NCBI RefSeq assembly: GCF_015910445.1 | Contig: NZ_CP048882.1 | Location: forward strand, 806,001-870,000 | Direction of reading: 5' to 3' | DNA from: Streptomyces bathyalis | Lineage (GTDB): Bacteria; Actinomycetota; Actinomycetes; Streptomycetales; Streptomycetaceae | DNA: 64,000 bases | Shown: in pieces, positions 1-8,880 of the stretch | Numbering within the stretch: position 1 is the stretch's first letter | Layout of the letters: the number at the start of each line of letters is the position of its first letter | Translations under genes and position numbers: made by a program | Notes under the pieces: generated by a model | What the model saw: the letters and a program-made list of their open reading frames with translations, nothing else | Told to the model about the DNA's origin: nothing | Database searches by the model: none

Positions 1-1160
1 GTCGAGGGACGGCGGGTGGCGGCGGTGACCTCCGCGTAGGCCGATTCGTCGGGCAGATGGGCGAGCGCGGCCATGACGGTGGACCAGTGCGCTCCGCGGG
101 CCCGCGCCTGCAGCGACATCCGCCGCGCCTCGTCCTCCCGGAGGTCGTGCGGCAGAGCCCGGAGCACATCCTCGTGGACGGGTGCGTGGGCACGTTCCTC
201 GGCGTCGGTCACCGCTTCGTAGAACTCGGCGCGGCGGCCGGGCGGCAGCGCGTGCAGCAGCTCCGCGAGGCGGGTGGGGTTGCCGCTGAACACCCTTCCC
301 AGATCCTCCAGTTCGGACGGATCGACGTGCACGAGACGCCTCAGCACGGGCGCGGGCAGCCCGGTCTCGCGCAGCCGGTCGATCTGCGCGGGGCGCAGCA
401 GCAGCCGGAGGGCGCGACCGGCGTCGGCCGAGACGAGCCGCACGAGGTGCGGGAGGAACTCCGGATCCAGCAGGCCGCCTTCGCGGTACTGCTCCAGCAG
501 ATCCAGCACGCGCCGCGGCCGGTTGTCCGCGGTGCGGGCGACGCCCGCGCCGTACCGCCGCCACCACTGCTCGCGCAGCACGTGCGGCAGATCCTCCAAC
601 TGCCGTCCCGCCTCGGCCAGCAGGATGTCCGGGTGGCGGGCGGCGAGCGAGCGCCAGCCGGTGACGGCGTGGAAGAGCGCCGGCAGCAGGCGGGCCGCCG
701 TGTCCGGTCCGCAGGCGGGGAGCAGCCGCGCGGCCTCCTGGTCGCCCCAGCGGCCGCGGACGGCGTCGACCAGCCCGTCGGCGAGCTCCGTGCGGCGGCC
801 CCTGACGATGGTGCGCGCCAGCTGGGCGCGTACGGCGGACGGCGCGTCGTGCAGGGCCACCCACAGCGCGTCGTCGCTGACGCCGGCGGAGGGCGCGGCT
901 GCCGCGCGCTGGGCGTGACCGCGAATGAAGGGGTCGGGGTGTGCCAGCCGTGCGGAGAGGTAGTCGGTGTCCTGGGCCGCGCACGCGGCGATGACGGCGA
1001 TCCGCTGCCCGTACGTGCCGTACTCCTCGAGCCCGTGCAGAAGACCGGTCAGCTCCTCGCGGTCGGCGGCCCGTGCATGGGCGGCGACCTGCCGGGTGCG
1101 CTGCGGATATGCGAGCGGCTCGAGTCCGTCGAGAAATTCGGTGGCGGCTGCACGGGACAT
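1..1160 (-). CDS. HEAT-like repeat hypothetical protein, C-terminus cut by window edge
   Basis: A leftward frame opens with ATG at 1158-1160 and runs off the left edge, showing about 386 residues of what is probably a much larger protein. It is rich in Ala, Leu and Arg and built from helical stretches that look like degenerate HEAT/armadillo repeats, for example HPDPFIRGHAQRAA and LHDAPSAVRAQLARTIV. There is no signal peptide, membrane span or catalytic motif in the visible part. Similar long helical proteins of unknown function are common in Streptomyces; a scaffold role is only a guess. It is divergent from the oxidase at 1322. The rightward frames over the same DNA are shadows. Confidence 0.7.
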   Translation of the reverse strand, partial: MSRAAATEFLDGLEPLAYPQRTRQVAAHARAADREELTGLLHGLEEYGTYGQRIAVIAACAAQDTDYLSARLAHPDPFIRGHAQRAAAAPSAGVSDDALWVALHDAPSAVRAQLARTIVRGRRTELADGLVDAVRGRWGDQEAARLLPACGPDTAARLLPALFHAVTGWRSLAARHPDILLAEAGRQLEDLPHVLREQWWRRYGAGVARTADNRPRRVLDLLEQYREGGLLDPEFLPHLVRLVSADAGRALRLLLRPAQIDRLRETGLPAPVLRRLVHVDPSELEDLGRVFSGNPTRLAELLHALPPGRRAEFYEAVTDAEERAHAPVHEDVLRALPHDLREDEARRMSLQARARGAHWSTVMAALAHLPDESAYAEVTAATRRPS

Positions 1161-1321
1161 GGCCGGGATTCTGCCCGCTGTCTGTGCGCTGCGTAAGAGT
1201 TCTTCGCAGGGATGTGCAGGACGTGAGTGTTTTGCGGCCGATACGTGTGCACGGGAGCGCCCGCGGGAGCGCGCTTCCCGTCGAACGGTGCCCACGCGGC
1301 GCAGCGGGATAACGTCGCGGC

Positions 1322-2248
1322 ATGGATGAAGTGATCGTCGTGGGCGGCGGGGTGAGCGGACTGACGACGGCCGTGCTCCTCGCCGAGCGCGGCATGAACG
1401 TGCGGGTGTGGAGCCGTGACCGGGACGCCGACACCGCGTCGGGCATCTCCGGCGGCCTGTGCTGGCCGTACCGCATCGAGCCCAGGGAGAAGGCGCTTGA
1501 GTGGGCGGTGCGTTCCTTCCGGAAGTTCGCGTGGCTCGCCGAACAGCCGTCGCTCACGGGGGTGCGGCTGATGCGGGGGACCCTGGAGGGCGGTGCCTCC
1601 TCCTCGGTGCCCCCGGAGTGGATCTCACTCATCGGGTCACCGCCCCGCACGCCTCTTGTCGACATGCAGACCTATCTCCCTTATCTGCGGGGGCGGTTGA
1701 CGGCCGCCGGCGGCCGCTGCGAGCAGCGCTCGCTCGCCTCCCTGGCCGAGGCGTCGGCCGAGGCGCCGGTGGTGGTCGACTGCAGCGGACTCGGCGCGCG
1801 CGAACTGGCCGGGGACACCGGCATGCGGCCCGTGCGGGGCCAGATCGTCGTCGTGGAGAACCCGGGCATCGAGGAGTGGTTCCTCTCGTCCGAGGCGGGG
1901 ACGAGTGACACCACGTACATGTTTCCGCAGCCCTACGGTCTGCTGCTGGGCGGCACGGCCGATGAGGACGCGGAGGAGACCACGCCCGACCCGGCCACCA
2001 CGCGGGCCATCGTGGAGCGGTGCGCCCGCGTCCACCCCGAGATCGCGCGGGCGCGGATCCTCGAGGTCCGCGTGGGCCTGCGCCCGTACCGCCCTCGCGT
2101 GCGGCTGGAGACGGAGACGCTGCCTGACGGCGCGCTGTGCGTGCACAACTACGGCCACGGCGGCGGCGGTGTCACGGTCTCGTGGGGCTGCGCCCTGGAG
2201 GCGGTGCGGCTGCTCGGGGCCGCCGGCCACAGGACCGGGAGCGGCTGA
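1322..2248 (+). CDS. D-amino-acid-oxidase-like FAD-dependent oxidoreductase
   Basis: This 308-residue flavoprotein should oxidise a D-amino acid or related amine to the imino acid with release of peroxide, using FAD. The N-terminus carries the dinucleotide-binding fold (VVGGGVSGLTTAVLLAERG, residues 5-23). The C-terminus has the family signature NYGHGGGGVTVSWGCA, and GLRPYRPRVRLE supplies the conserved Arg expected to bind the substrate carboxylate. Length fits the DAAO family (about 310-350). No Shine-Dalgarno precedes the ATG, but a GATAAC hexamer lies about 10 nt upstream, so a leaderless transcript is possible. The exact substrate cannot be read from sequence. Confidence 0.85.
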   Translation: MDEVIVVGGGVSGLTTAVLLAERGMNVRVWSRDRDADTASGISGGLCWPYRIEPREKALEWAVRSFRKFAWLAEQPSLTGVRLMRGTLEGGASSSVPPEWISLIGSPPRTPLVDMQTYLPYLRGRLTAAGGRCEQRSLASLAEASAEAPVVVDCSGLGARELAGDTGMRPVRGQIVVVENPGIEEWFLSSEAGTSDTTYMFPQPYGLLLGGTADEDAEETTPDPATTRAIVERCARVHPEIARARILEVRVGLRPYRPRVRLETETLPDGALCVHNYGHGGGGVTVSWGCALEAVRLLGAAGHRTGSG

Positions 2249-2386
2249 GCAGCAACGGCTGATGCCAACCGCATGGCATTCATGTGTAGATGCGTACGAA
2301 ACAGATACGGCGTTCGAGCGGAGTACATACCCTGCGACTGTTCACATCGCGCATCTCTGCGCTGTCGCAAGGGAGTTGGAGGACTC

Positions 2387-3880
2387 GTGCGTCAAAGACT
2401 CATCGTTACGGGCGCGGTGGCTGCCGTTCTCGCGTTGACGGTCCCGGCCTCGGCGGCGGACGGACCCTCACCCGGCGCGCCCGGCGCGGGAGACTCCTAC
2501 TACCCGGACTACGGCAATGGCGGCTACGACGTCTCGCACTACGACCTGCGGCTGAAGTACCAGCCCAAGACGGACGAACTGAGCGGGACGACGACGGTCC
2601 TCGCCAGGGCCGAGCAGGATCTCAGCCGGTTCAACCTGGACTTCGCGCTCGACGTGAAGGAGGTGCACGTCAACGGACGCAAGGCGAAGGTGAGCGCCAC
2701 CGGTTCCCACGAACTGGAAATCACGCCCGCCGAACCGCTGAAGAAGGGTGAGCGCTTCAGCGTCGTCGTCCGCTACTCGGGCGTCCCCTCCGAGGTCGAG
2801 GTCGGCGGCTACACCTCGTGGCAGCGCACCCCCGACGGAGGGGTCGCGGCCAACGAGCCGGAGTCGGCGTGGTGGTGGTACCCGAGCAACGACCACCCCA
2901 GCGACAAGGCGACCTTCGACATCAGCATCGCGGTCCCCAAGGGCTACAAGAGCCTCAGCAACGGCGACCTGGTCTCCGAGGAGCCGGCCGGAGGCGGCTG
3001 GACCCGCTCCAACTGGCGTTCCGGCCAGCCGCAGGCCACGTATCTGGCGACCATGGCCGTGGGCAAGTTCGACGTCACGAAGAGCAAGACGGAGAGCGGC
3101 ATACCCGTCGTCAACGCCTACAGCGAGAGCCTCGGCGACGAGGACGGTTCGGCACGCGCCAGCATCGAGCGCACCGCCGAGATCACCGACTGGCTGGAGA
3201 CCGTCTTCGGCAAGTACCCGTTCAGCTCGGTCGGCGGCTATGTGCCCGCCACCGGCGCAGGCTTCGCCCTCGAGACCCAGACGCGGCCGTTCTACGGCAA
3301 CGCGCGCTTCAAGAAGGGCACCGACGTCTCCGTCGTCGTGCACGAGCTTGCGCACCAGTGGTACGGGGACAGCGTCTCGGTTCGCAAGTGGCGTGACATC
3401 TGGCTCAACGAGGGCTTCGCCTCGTACGCGTCATGGCTGTGGTCGGAGAAGGAGGGCGAGGGCACGGCACAGGAGATCGCCTCCGAGGTCTACGAGTCGT
3501 ATCCCGCCAACGACCCGTTCTGGAAGGTCAGCCCCGGCGACCCGGGAGCGGAGAACCAGTTCCACGGCGCCGTCTACGACCGTGGCGCCATGGCGCTCCA
3601 GGCGCTGCGCAACAAGATCGGCGACAAGGACTTCTTCAAGATCCTCGAAGGCTGGCAGACCGAGCGCAAGGGCGGCAACGCGCGCGTCGAGGACTTCATC
3701 GAGTACTCGGAGAAGGTCTCCGGCAAGTCCCTCTCGTCGCTGTTCGACACCTGGCTGTACAAGACCTCCAAGCCCAAGAAGCCGGCACTCGGCGGCGAGG
3801 TGAACGCCACGAACGGCAAGCAGGACCGGCCGAAGTCGTGGGACGAGATCCAGGCCGTGCACGGCGCGCACCGCCACTGA
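2387..3880 (+). CDS. secreted M1-family zinc metallopeptidase
   Basis: The protein (497 aa) is an M1 aminopeptidase that should cleave N-terminal residues from peptides outside the cell. I place the start at GTG 2387 because GGGAGTTGGAGG lies just upstream and the protein then begins with a clean signal peptide (MRQRLIVTGAVAAVLALT, likely cleavage after ASA). The zinc motif HELAHQWYGD followed by NEGFASYASWLW gives HExxH-x18-E. The N-terminal beta domain is present; the C-terminal helical domain of large aminopeptidase N enzymes is missing, as in short secreted actinobacterial M1 enzymes. A frame extending back to 2273 has no signal peptide at its start and is not favoured. Confidence 0.9.
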   Translation: MRQRLIVTGAVAAVLALTVPASAADGPSPGAPGAGDSYYPDYGNGGYDVSHYDLRLKYQPKTDELSGTTTVLARAEQDLSRFNLDFALDVKEVHVNGRKAKVSATGSHELEITPAEPLKKGERFSVVVRYSGVPSEVEVGGYTSWQRTPDGGVAANEPESAWWWYPSNDHPSDKATFDISIAVPKGYKSLSNGDLVSEEPAGGGWTRSNWRSGQPQATYLATMAVGKFDVTKSKTESGIPVVNAYSESLGDEDGSARASIERTAEITDWLETVFGKYPFSSVGGYVPATGAGFALETQTRPFYGNARFKKGTDVSVVVHELAHQWYGDSVSVRKWRDIWLNEGFASYASWLWSEKEGEGTAQEIASEVYESYPANDPFWKVSPGDPGAENQFHGAVYDRGAMALQALRNKIGDKDFFKILEGWQTERKGGNARVEDFIEYSEKVSGKSLSSLFDTWLYKTSKPKKPALGGEVNATNGKQDRPKSWDEIQAVHGAHRH

Positions 3881-3923
3881 ACCACCGCACGCCGCACCAG
3901 CACCCACGCCCCGCACAGCACAT

Positions 3924-3964
3924 GGCCCGGCCCCGAAGCGCTGTCCGCTTTCCGGGGCCGGGCC
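3924..3964. terminator. strong bidirectional terminator hairpin
   Basis: A perfect 12-bp stem (GGCCCGGCCCCG at 3924-3935 with its complement at 3953-3964) encloses a loop that itself pairs (AAGCG with CGCTT). It lies between the convergent peptidase and VOC genes, so it can stop transcription from both sides. There is no long T tract, which is normal for Streptomyces terminators. Confidence 0.8.
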
Positions 3965-3988
3965 GTGTGCCCGCCGCATGCGGCCGGG

Positions 3989-4774
3989 TCAGGCGTTCCC
4001 CATCGGCACGGGCTTGATGAGCGCGAAGACCGCCCCCTGCGGATCCTGAACGACCGCCATCCGGCCCGCCATCATGTCGAACGGCGGAACGAGCACCGAG
4101 CCGCCCGCCCGGGTCAGGGCATCGACCGTGCTGTCGGTGTCGTCGATCGCGAAGTAAGTGATCCAGTGCGAGGGCGTCCCGGGCGGTGAGTTCTCCAGGC
4201 CCTGCATGCCGCCGATCGTCCGGCCCCCGACGTTGAGCGCGTGGTAGCCGGGCGCTCCCTCCATCGGCGCGGTCTCGATGCCGAGGTTGCGGTAGAAGGA
4301 CTTGGCGGCGTCCAGCCCGGAGGTGTTGAGCTCGCTCCAGATCACGGCGCCGTGCTCGTTGACCGTCCTCGCGCCGATGAAGTCCTTCGCCTGCCACAGG
4401 CCGAACACCGCACCCGTCGGGTCCTTGGCGACCGCCATGCGCCCGAGGTCCATCACGTCCATGGCCGGCACCATCAGCGCCCCGCCGTTGTCAGTGATGC
4501 GCTCCGTTGCGGCGTCCGTGTCCTCCGTCGCCAGGTACATGGTCCACGCGGGCGGTGGCGGCGGCTGGTCGTCGGGGGCCGTCGCGGCCATGATGCCCGC
4601 GACGGGCCTGCCGTGCTGGGTGCAGACCGAGTATCCGCCGGTGTCCGGCGGCCCGACCTCACCCTGCCAGCCGAAGAGATCCTTGTAGAAGTCGAGGGCC
4701 GCCTGCTGGTCGGGGACCATCAAATCGACCCAGCACGGGACGCCGGGTTCGTACCTCTCAGTTACCTCGGGCAT
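3989..4774 (-). CDS. two-domain VOC (glyoxalase/bleomycin-resistance fold) protein
   Basis: This 261-residue protein has two vicinal-oxygen-chelate modules in tandem. The first begins near VPCWVDLMVPDQQAALDFYK and the second near AVIWSELNTSGLDAAKSFYR. Both show the familiar ending in which a PTGAVFGLWQ- or PQGAVFALIK-type strand closes the module. Such proteins bind metal or small ligands and include resistance proteins and hydroxylases; the ligand here is unknown. The start is ATG 4774, preceded by AAGGAG at good spacing; a longer frame to 4882 has no ribosome-binding site. It converges on the peptidase across a strong terminator. Confidence 0.85.
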   Translation of the reverse strand: MPEVTERYEPGVPCWVDLMVPDQQAALDFYKDLFGWQGEVGPPDTGGYSVCTQHGRPVAGIMAATAPDDQPPPPPAWTMYLATEDTDAATERITDNGGALMVPAMDVMDLGRMAVAKDPTGAVFGLWQAKDFIGARTVNEHGAVIWSELNTSGLDAAKSFYRNLGIETAPMEGAPGYHALNVGGRTIGGMQGLENSPPGTPSHWITYFAIDDTDSTVDALTRAGGSVLVPPFDMMAGRMAVVQDPQGAVFALIKPVPMGNA

Positions 4775-4909
4775 GACAGCTCCTTGTCGGGACTCGATGG
4801 CGGTCACTGTGCCGAGACAGCCCTGTCCGGCCCCCTCCGCCACGCCGCCCCGGGGCCCGGCGGGCACCGAATTCACCCGCATCCCCGCAACCGCCCGACG
4901 CCGCCGGCG

Positions 4910-5833
4910 TCAGGTGCGCGCGGCCTCCCGGTGCGCCTTACGGGCCGCGTACGCCGGCGGCAGGAACCGCAGCCGTTCCGGCAGTCTCGGCACCACGGCC
5001 CCCACCACCCGCCCGAGTCGCACCAGCCGCCGCTCCTGCCGCGCCGACCACGGCAGGCCGATGGCCTCGCGGGCCTCCGGCGGCATGAAGCCGATGGTCA
5101 CGAAGCGCTGGAAACGGGCGAACGCGGGCCGCACGATGGGCCACAGCGGCGTCAGCAGCAGGCGCAGCGGGCGCGGACCGCGGTCGGGCGGTGGCACCCT
5201 GCGGCCGAGGGAGATCAGCTCCTCCACGACGGGGGTCCTCTCGACCTCCTCGGAGAGCCTTTGCCGGAAGTACGGCCAGAACTCCTCGACGGTCTGCGGC
5301 ATGTCCCGGTCCCGGATGCCGAGGATCCGCCCCACCTGAAGCCACTCCGCGTACAACTGCCGCTCCTCCTCCGGCGTGTACGGGCGGGGGCCGAGGTAGC
5401 GCCGTGAGTGCTGGAAGACGGGGAAGCCGGTCGCGTGCACCCACGCGTAGTTGGCCGGGGTCAGGGCGTGGTACTCGCGTCCGTGCGCGTCGACCCCCTG
5501 GATCCCACGGTGCAGGCGCCGCAGGCGGCGGCCCTCCTCGACGGCCTCCTCGTCGCCGTAGACCCACAGCTGCACGCTCTCGACGGAACGCTCGGCCCGG
5601 CCCCACGGGTCGGTGCGGAAGACCGAGTACTCGTCGACGCCGGCGCTGACGGCGGGGTGCGCGACCTGCATGGTCAGGGCCGCCGGCAGCGTCAGCAGCA
5701 CCCGCACCTCGCCCGCGAGGTCCCACAGCATGCCGTCCGCAGGGGGCGGCAGGGGCTCGTCGCGGGCGGTGCGGCCGCCCTCGGAGCCCGTGCTGCCGCC
5801 CCGGTCGCTGCTCGTGCTGCTCATCTTGTTCAT
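4910..5833 (-). CDS. oxygenase MpaB family protein (DUF2236)
   Basis: A 307-residue protein of the DUF2236/MpaB family, related to heme-dependent latex-clearing oxygenases and the fungal MpaB. Recognisable segments are TMQVAHPAVSAGVDEYSVF near residue 55, a glycine/tyrosine-rich centre with HALTPANYAWVHATGF, and a C-terminal RFVTIGFMPPEAREAIGLPW. The His residues in QVAHPAV and YAWVHAT are candidate heme or metal ligands by analogy with the family. There is no signal peptide. It probably stands alone; the downstream gene (VOC) starts after a 135-nt gap. The physiological substrate in actinomycetes is not established. Confidence 0.85.
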   Translation of the reverse strand: MNKMSSTSSDRGGSTGSEGGRTARDEPLPPPADGMLWDLAGEVRVLLTLPAALTMQVAHPAVSAGVDEYSVFRTDPWGRAERSVESVQLWVYGDEEAVEEGRRLRRLHRGIQGVDAHGREYHALTPANYAWVHATGFPVFQHSRRYLGPRPYTPEEERQLYAEWLQVGRILGIRDRDMPQTVEEFWPYFRQRLSEEVERTPVVEELISLGRRVPPPDRGPRPLRLLLTPLWPIVRPAFARFQRFVTIGFMPPEAREAIGLPWSARQERRLVRLGRVVGAVVPRLPERLRFLPPAYAARKAHREAART

Positions 5834-6410
5834 GATGCTCCCAGCGGATTACGAATGCCCGTACGTCTGCGGGGCGGCCATTGCGTTCCTTCCAGGCACT
5901 GCGCCACCGTCTGGCCGATTTGGCCACGGAATTGGAGTGCGCCCGGCTTTCTGAGGGCTCCCCTTCGGTCCGCAGGCCCGAGGGGGAACCAGGAACCGGG
6001 CAGCAGTGCGATGCGGAACCTTCCGAACTCTTCCCACGGGAGGCATCCATGGCCAGACTGAGGAGGCAACCGGCCGAGCACACCGCCCCGGTAGGAACGC
6101 AGTTGACGGGCGGTTACGGCCACGACCGAACAGGACATGGAACGGCATTTGCGCGCACTGGCCCCTTTCACGGTCCACTGCGCCGGGAATGAGATCCAAC
6201 GGGACGCAATCGGCAGGATTTACCGCCCTCGAGGCCGGTCCTGCGCCCGGAAGATCTGAACGGGCGGACGTATGTGAGCGATTGATCGGATGTTTTCGGC
6301 CTGCGGCTATGAATGATCGCTGCCTCCCCTATATTGGTGCGGCGCTGACCGGACCGTCGTGGCTCACTTCTCCTCCCTGCCCGGACCTGTCCCCACAAGG
6401 ACCCTGATTG
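5834..6410. promoter_or_regulatory. 577-nt intergenic region upstream of the conservon
   Basis: This stretch separates the divergent MpaB-like gene and the conservon. It is less GC-rich near 6255-6335 and contains TATATT at 6330-6335, a plausible -10 element about 75 nt before cvnA, with only a weak -35. AGCGAT near 6277 and ATCGCT near 6315 form a loose inverted repeat. A 47-codon frame at 6049-6192 has a good ribosome-binding site but no recognisable homology. I see no RNA gene. Confidence 0.35.
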
Positions 6411-8114
6411 ATGACCCCCGAGACCTCTCCACCCAAGAAGCGCTCCGCCCACGGCGCAGCGGCACCTGGATCCGGGCAGCCGCCGAAGAAGCCGAGAGCG
6501 GGGACGGGCACCGCGCTCGCTCTGCTCATAGCCGTGCTCGTCACCGGTCCTGCATGCCTGCTCGCCGTCTACGCGGCGCCCCAGTCCGTGCGCCCCGGCA
6601 TCGCCTGGGGCAGCGGCGCGGCAGCACTCGCGCTGAGTATCGCGGTCGCCGTCGCCACACGCAGCATCCTCGTCTCGCGCGGGCTGCGCGCAGTCGTCGC
6701 GCACCAGAACTCCGAGGCCGAGGCCGAGCGGGCGGTCGCCGCCCACTTCGCGGACGTCGTCGTCCCGATCCTGGTGGAGCGGCTCCGCTCCGGCGCCTCC
6801 GCGCAGACCGCCCTCGCCGCCGTGCCGACGGTCGCCAACCCCACTCACCAGCGCGTCCTGCACTCCCTCGCCAACGAGGTGCACCGCGGTGAGGGCATGC
6901 GGGCCGCAGCGATGGCCGCGTGCGCCAACGCGGCGGGCCGCGTACAGGCGCTGGCCACGAGCATGGCGGCGGACCTGCGGGAGATGGAGCACAAGTACTC
7001 CGACGAGGACGTCCTGGGCGACCTGCTGCACCTGGACCACCGCACGGCGCAGACGGGACGCCTCGCGGACTCCATCGCCGTGCTGACCGGCGCCCGCACC
7101 GGGAGGCGCTGGGCCAAGCCCATCGTCATGGAGAGCATCCTGCGCGGCGCGATGGGACGCATCAGCGGCTACCAGCGCATACGCCTGCACTCCTCGTGCG
7201 ATCTGGCCGTGGCCGGCCACGCTGCCGAGGGCGTGATGCACGCGCTGGCCGAACTCATGGACAACGCCGCCAACTTCTCGCCGCCGACCTCCGAGGTGCA
7301 CGTCTACGTGGAGGAGGCCTCGGCAGGAGTCATCATCACCGTCGAGGACGGCGGCCTCGTCATGGGTGACGTCGCCCTGGAACGCGCCCAGCAGGCCGTC
7401 TCCTCGGAGTCGCTGGACCTGACCAACCTCTCCGGCACGCGTCTCGGCCTCGCCGTCGTGGGCCGGCTGGCCCACAAGCACAAGCTCTCCGTCTCCTTCC
7501 GCCCGTCGGCGCACGGGGGCACCGGCGTGCTGCTGATGATCCCTCAGACGCTGATCACCCAGGCGAAGCGGGAGCCCGAGACGCCGCCCGCACGGACCCG
7601 CGAGTCCGGTGCGGGCGCGGGGCCGCGTTCCTCGCCCGCGGCCGTCCCTTCGTCCGGGCCGCGTCCGTCCGAGCCGGTCCCACCGTCCGGCGGCGAGACG
7701 TCGCTGCCCGGCCGGGAGGCTGCGGGCACGAGCGGACTGCCGCGGCGCAGGCGCCCCGAGACCACGCCCGTGAGCGAGGGGACGGAACAGACCGAGCCGG
7801 CCCTGGACTTCTCGTCCGGGAACTCCGCCGAACCGTCCCCGGAGCACACCTCCCTGACCGAGACCGGCCCCAGCGGCCTGCCCAAGCGGCGCCGCGGACA
7901 GACGCTCGCCGCGTCACACCGGCGCGGCGCGTCGTCCGAACCGGGGAACGCGGCCCAGCCGGCCAGATCGTCGGAGCAGTCGGGGTCACGCTTCGGTGAC
8001 TTCCGCCGCGCTGTGCAGGGCGGTTCGACCGCCCGGGAGAAGAAACCCGACGACGACGCTTCTTCCGTGTCCCCCTCCACCTCCTCTTCACGTCCGGAGG
8101 ACAACACCGAATGA
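6411..8114 (+). CDS. cvnA: conservon sensor-like histidine-kinase ATPase (CvnA)
   Basis: First gene of a conservon, the actinobacterial module thought to act as a membrane-associated, G-protein-like signalling complex. The protein (567 aa) has a short basic N-terminus, two membrane helices (about residues 25-85), a linker, and a HATPase domain with an N-box (HALAELMDNAANFSPP) and a G-box (SGTRLGLAVVGRLA). There is no canonical phosphoacceptor H-box. After the ATPase comes a long disordered Pro/Ser/Glu-rich tail of about 180 residues with two SGLPxRRR motifs (near residues 441 and 488), possible docking sites. A TTG at 6408 immediately precedes the chosen ATG. Its stop overlaps cvnB by 4 nt. 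Confidence 0.92.
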   Translation: MTPETSPPKKRSAHGAAAPGSGQPPKKPRAGTGTALALLIAVLVTGPACLLAVYAAPQSVRPGIAWGSGAAALALSIAVAVATRSILVSRGLRAVVAHQNSEAEAERAVAAHFADVVVPILVERLRSGASAQTALAAVPTVANPTHQRVLHSLANEVHRGEGMRAAAMAACANAAGRVQALATSMAADLREMEHKYSDEDVLGDLLHLDHRTAQTGRLADSIAVLTGARTGRRWAKPIVMESILRGAMGRISGYQRIRLHSSCDLAVAGHAAEGVMHALAELMDNAANFSPPTSEVHVYVEEASAGVIITVEDGGLVMGDVALERAQQAVSSESLDLTNLSGTRLGLAVVGRLAHKHKLSVSFRPSAHGGTGVLLMIPQTLITQAKREPETPPARTRESGAGAGPRSSPAAVPSSGPRPSEPVPPSGGETSLPGREAAGTSGLPRRRRPETTPVSEGTEQTEPALDFSSGNSAEPSPEHTSLTETGPSGLPKRRRGQTLAASHRRGASSEPGNAAQPARSSEQSGSRFGDFRRAVQGGSTAREKKPDDDASSVSPSTSSSRPEDNTE

Positions 8115-8527
8115 TCACCGACGGCAAGCTCGACTGGCTGCTGGAGAGTCTGCTTCGGCGGACCCCGGGGGCACGGCACGCCCTCGTGCTCTCCCGCGAC
8201 GGACTCAAGTTGTGCAGTTCCTCCGAACTCGACATGGACCAGGCCGACCAGCTGGCCGCCATCTCCGCAGGGATCCAGAGCCTCTCCCACGGCGCGTCGG
8301 TGGAGTTCGGCAACGGCACCGGAGGCGTGCGGCAGGCGATGGCCGAGTTCTACGGCGGCATCCTCTTCGTGGTGGAGGCGGGCTCCGGAGCCCACCTGGC
8401 TGTCGTGGCGACGGAGGACTCGGACGTGGGCCTCATAGGCCACAACATGAACGAACTCGTCGAGCAGCTCAGCGAGTACCTCACCACGCCGCCCAGGCAG
8501 CAGGACGAGACCAGAGACCCCGCATGA
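8111..8527 (+). CDS. cvnB: conservon roadblock/LC7 protein (CvnB)
   Basis: A 138-residue roadblock/LC7 protein, the family that in MglB-type partners regulates small GTPases. It starts with ATG overlapping the cvnA stop (ATGA) and shows the family pattern LDWLLESLLRRTPGARHALVLSRDG, then a conserved middle around ISAGIQSLSHGASVEFG. In known conservons CvnB binds CvnA and CvnD and probably acts as an activator or scaffold for the GTPase. Translational coupling on both sides implies balanced stoichiometry with its neighbours. Confidence 0.93.
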   Translation: MITDGKLDWLLESLLRRTPGARHALVLSRDGLKLCSSSELDMDQADQLAAISAGIQSLSHGASVEFGNGTGGVRQAMAEFYGGILFVVEAGSGAHLAVVATEDSDVGLIGHNMNELVEQLSEYLTTPPRQQDETRDPA

Positions 8528-8880
8528 AACGGCCGGGCCGGGACGACGACCCGGACCGGCTGTACACCGTCACGGGTGGGCGCAGCCGGTCCGGCACCGA
8601 CGCCTTCGACCTGGTGACGCTGGTGGTCAGTGAGTGCGAGCCGACCCCCGGGATGCAGTCGGAGCACGCCTCCATCCTGCGGATCTGCCGCTCGCCGACG
8701 GCGGTGGTCGAGATCGCAGCGGATCTCGGGCTGCCCGTGAGCATCGTCCGGATCCTCCTCGGCGACCTGCACGCCACAAACCGGATCACCGCCCGCCATC
8801 CGCGTACGGCCGCAGCCGCGGATCAACTCCCCGATCCAGAAATCCTGAAGCAGGTGCTCGTTGGACTCCGCAACCTCTGA
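8524..8880 (+). CDS. cvnC: conservon DUF742 protein (CvnC)
   Basis: A 118-residue DUF742 protein, the third conserved component of conservons. The ATG overlaps the cvnB stop by 4 nt, which fixes the start; a longer upstream frame lies inside cvnB. Characteristic segments are RLYTVTGGRS, LVTLVVSECEPTPGMQSEHA and the winged-helix-like block ILRICRSPTAVVEIAADLGL, followed by VRILLGDLHATNRI. The helical part resembles a helix-turn-helix, but known members act in the signalling complex rather than as DNA-binding regulators. The 3' end overlaps cvnD by 20 nt. Confidence 0.93.
   Translation: MKRPGRDDDPDRLYTVTGGRSRSGTDAFDLVTLVVSECEPTPGMQSEHASILRICRSPTAVVEIAADLGLPVSIVRILLGDLHATNRITARHPRTAAAADQLPDPEILKQVLVGLRNL

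Noticed and set aside
57..1196. Long rightward reading frames at the left edge
   Set aside because: They are shadows of the leftward HEAT-like gene, with Arg/Gly/Gln-rich translations and no motifs.
6049..6192. A 47-codon frame with a good ribosome-binding site upstream of the conservon
   Set aside because: No recognisable family, low-complexity composition and no supporting context; chance cannot be excluded.
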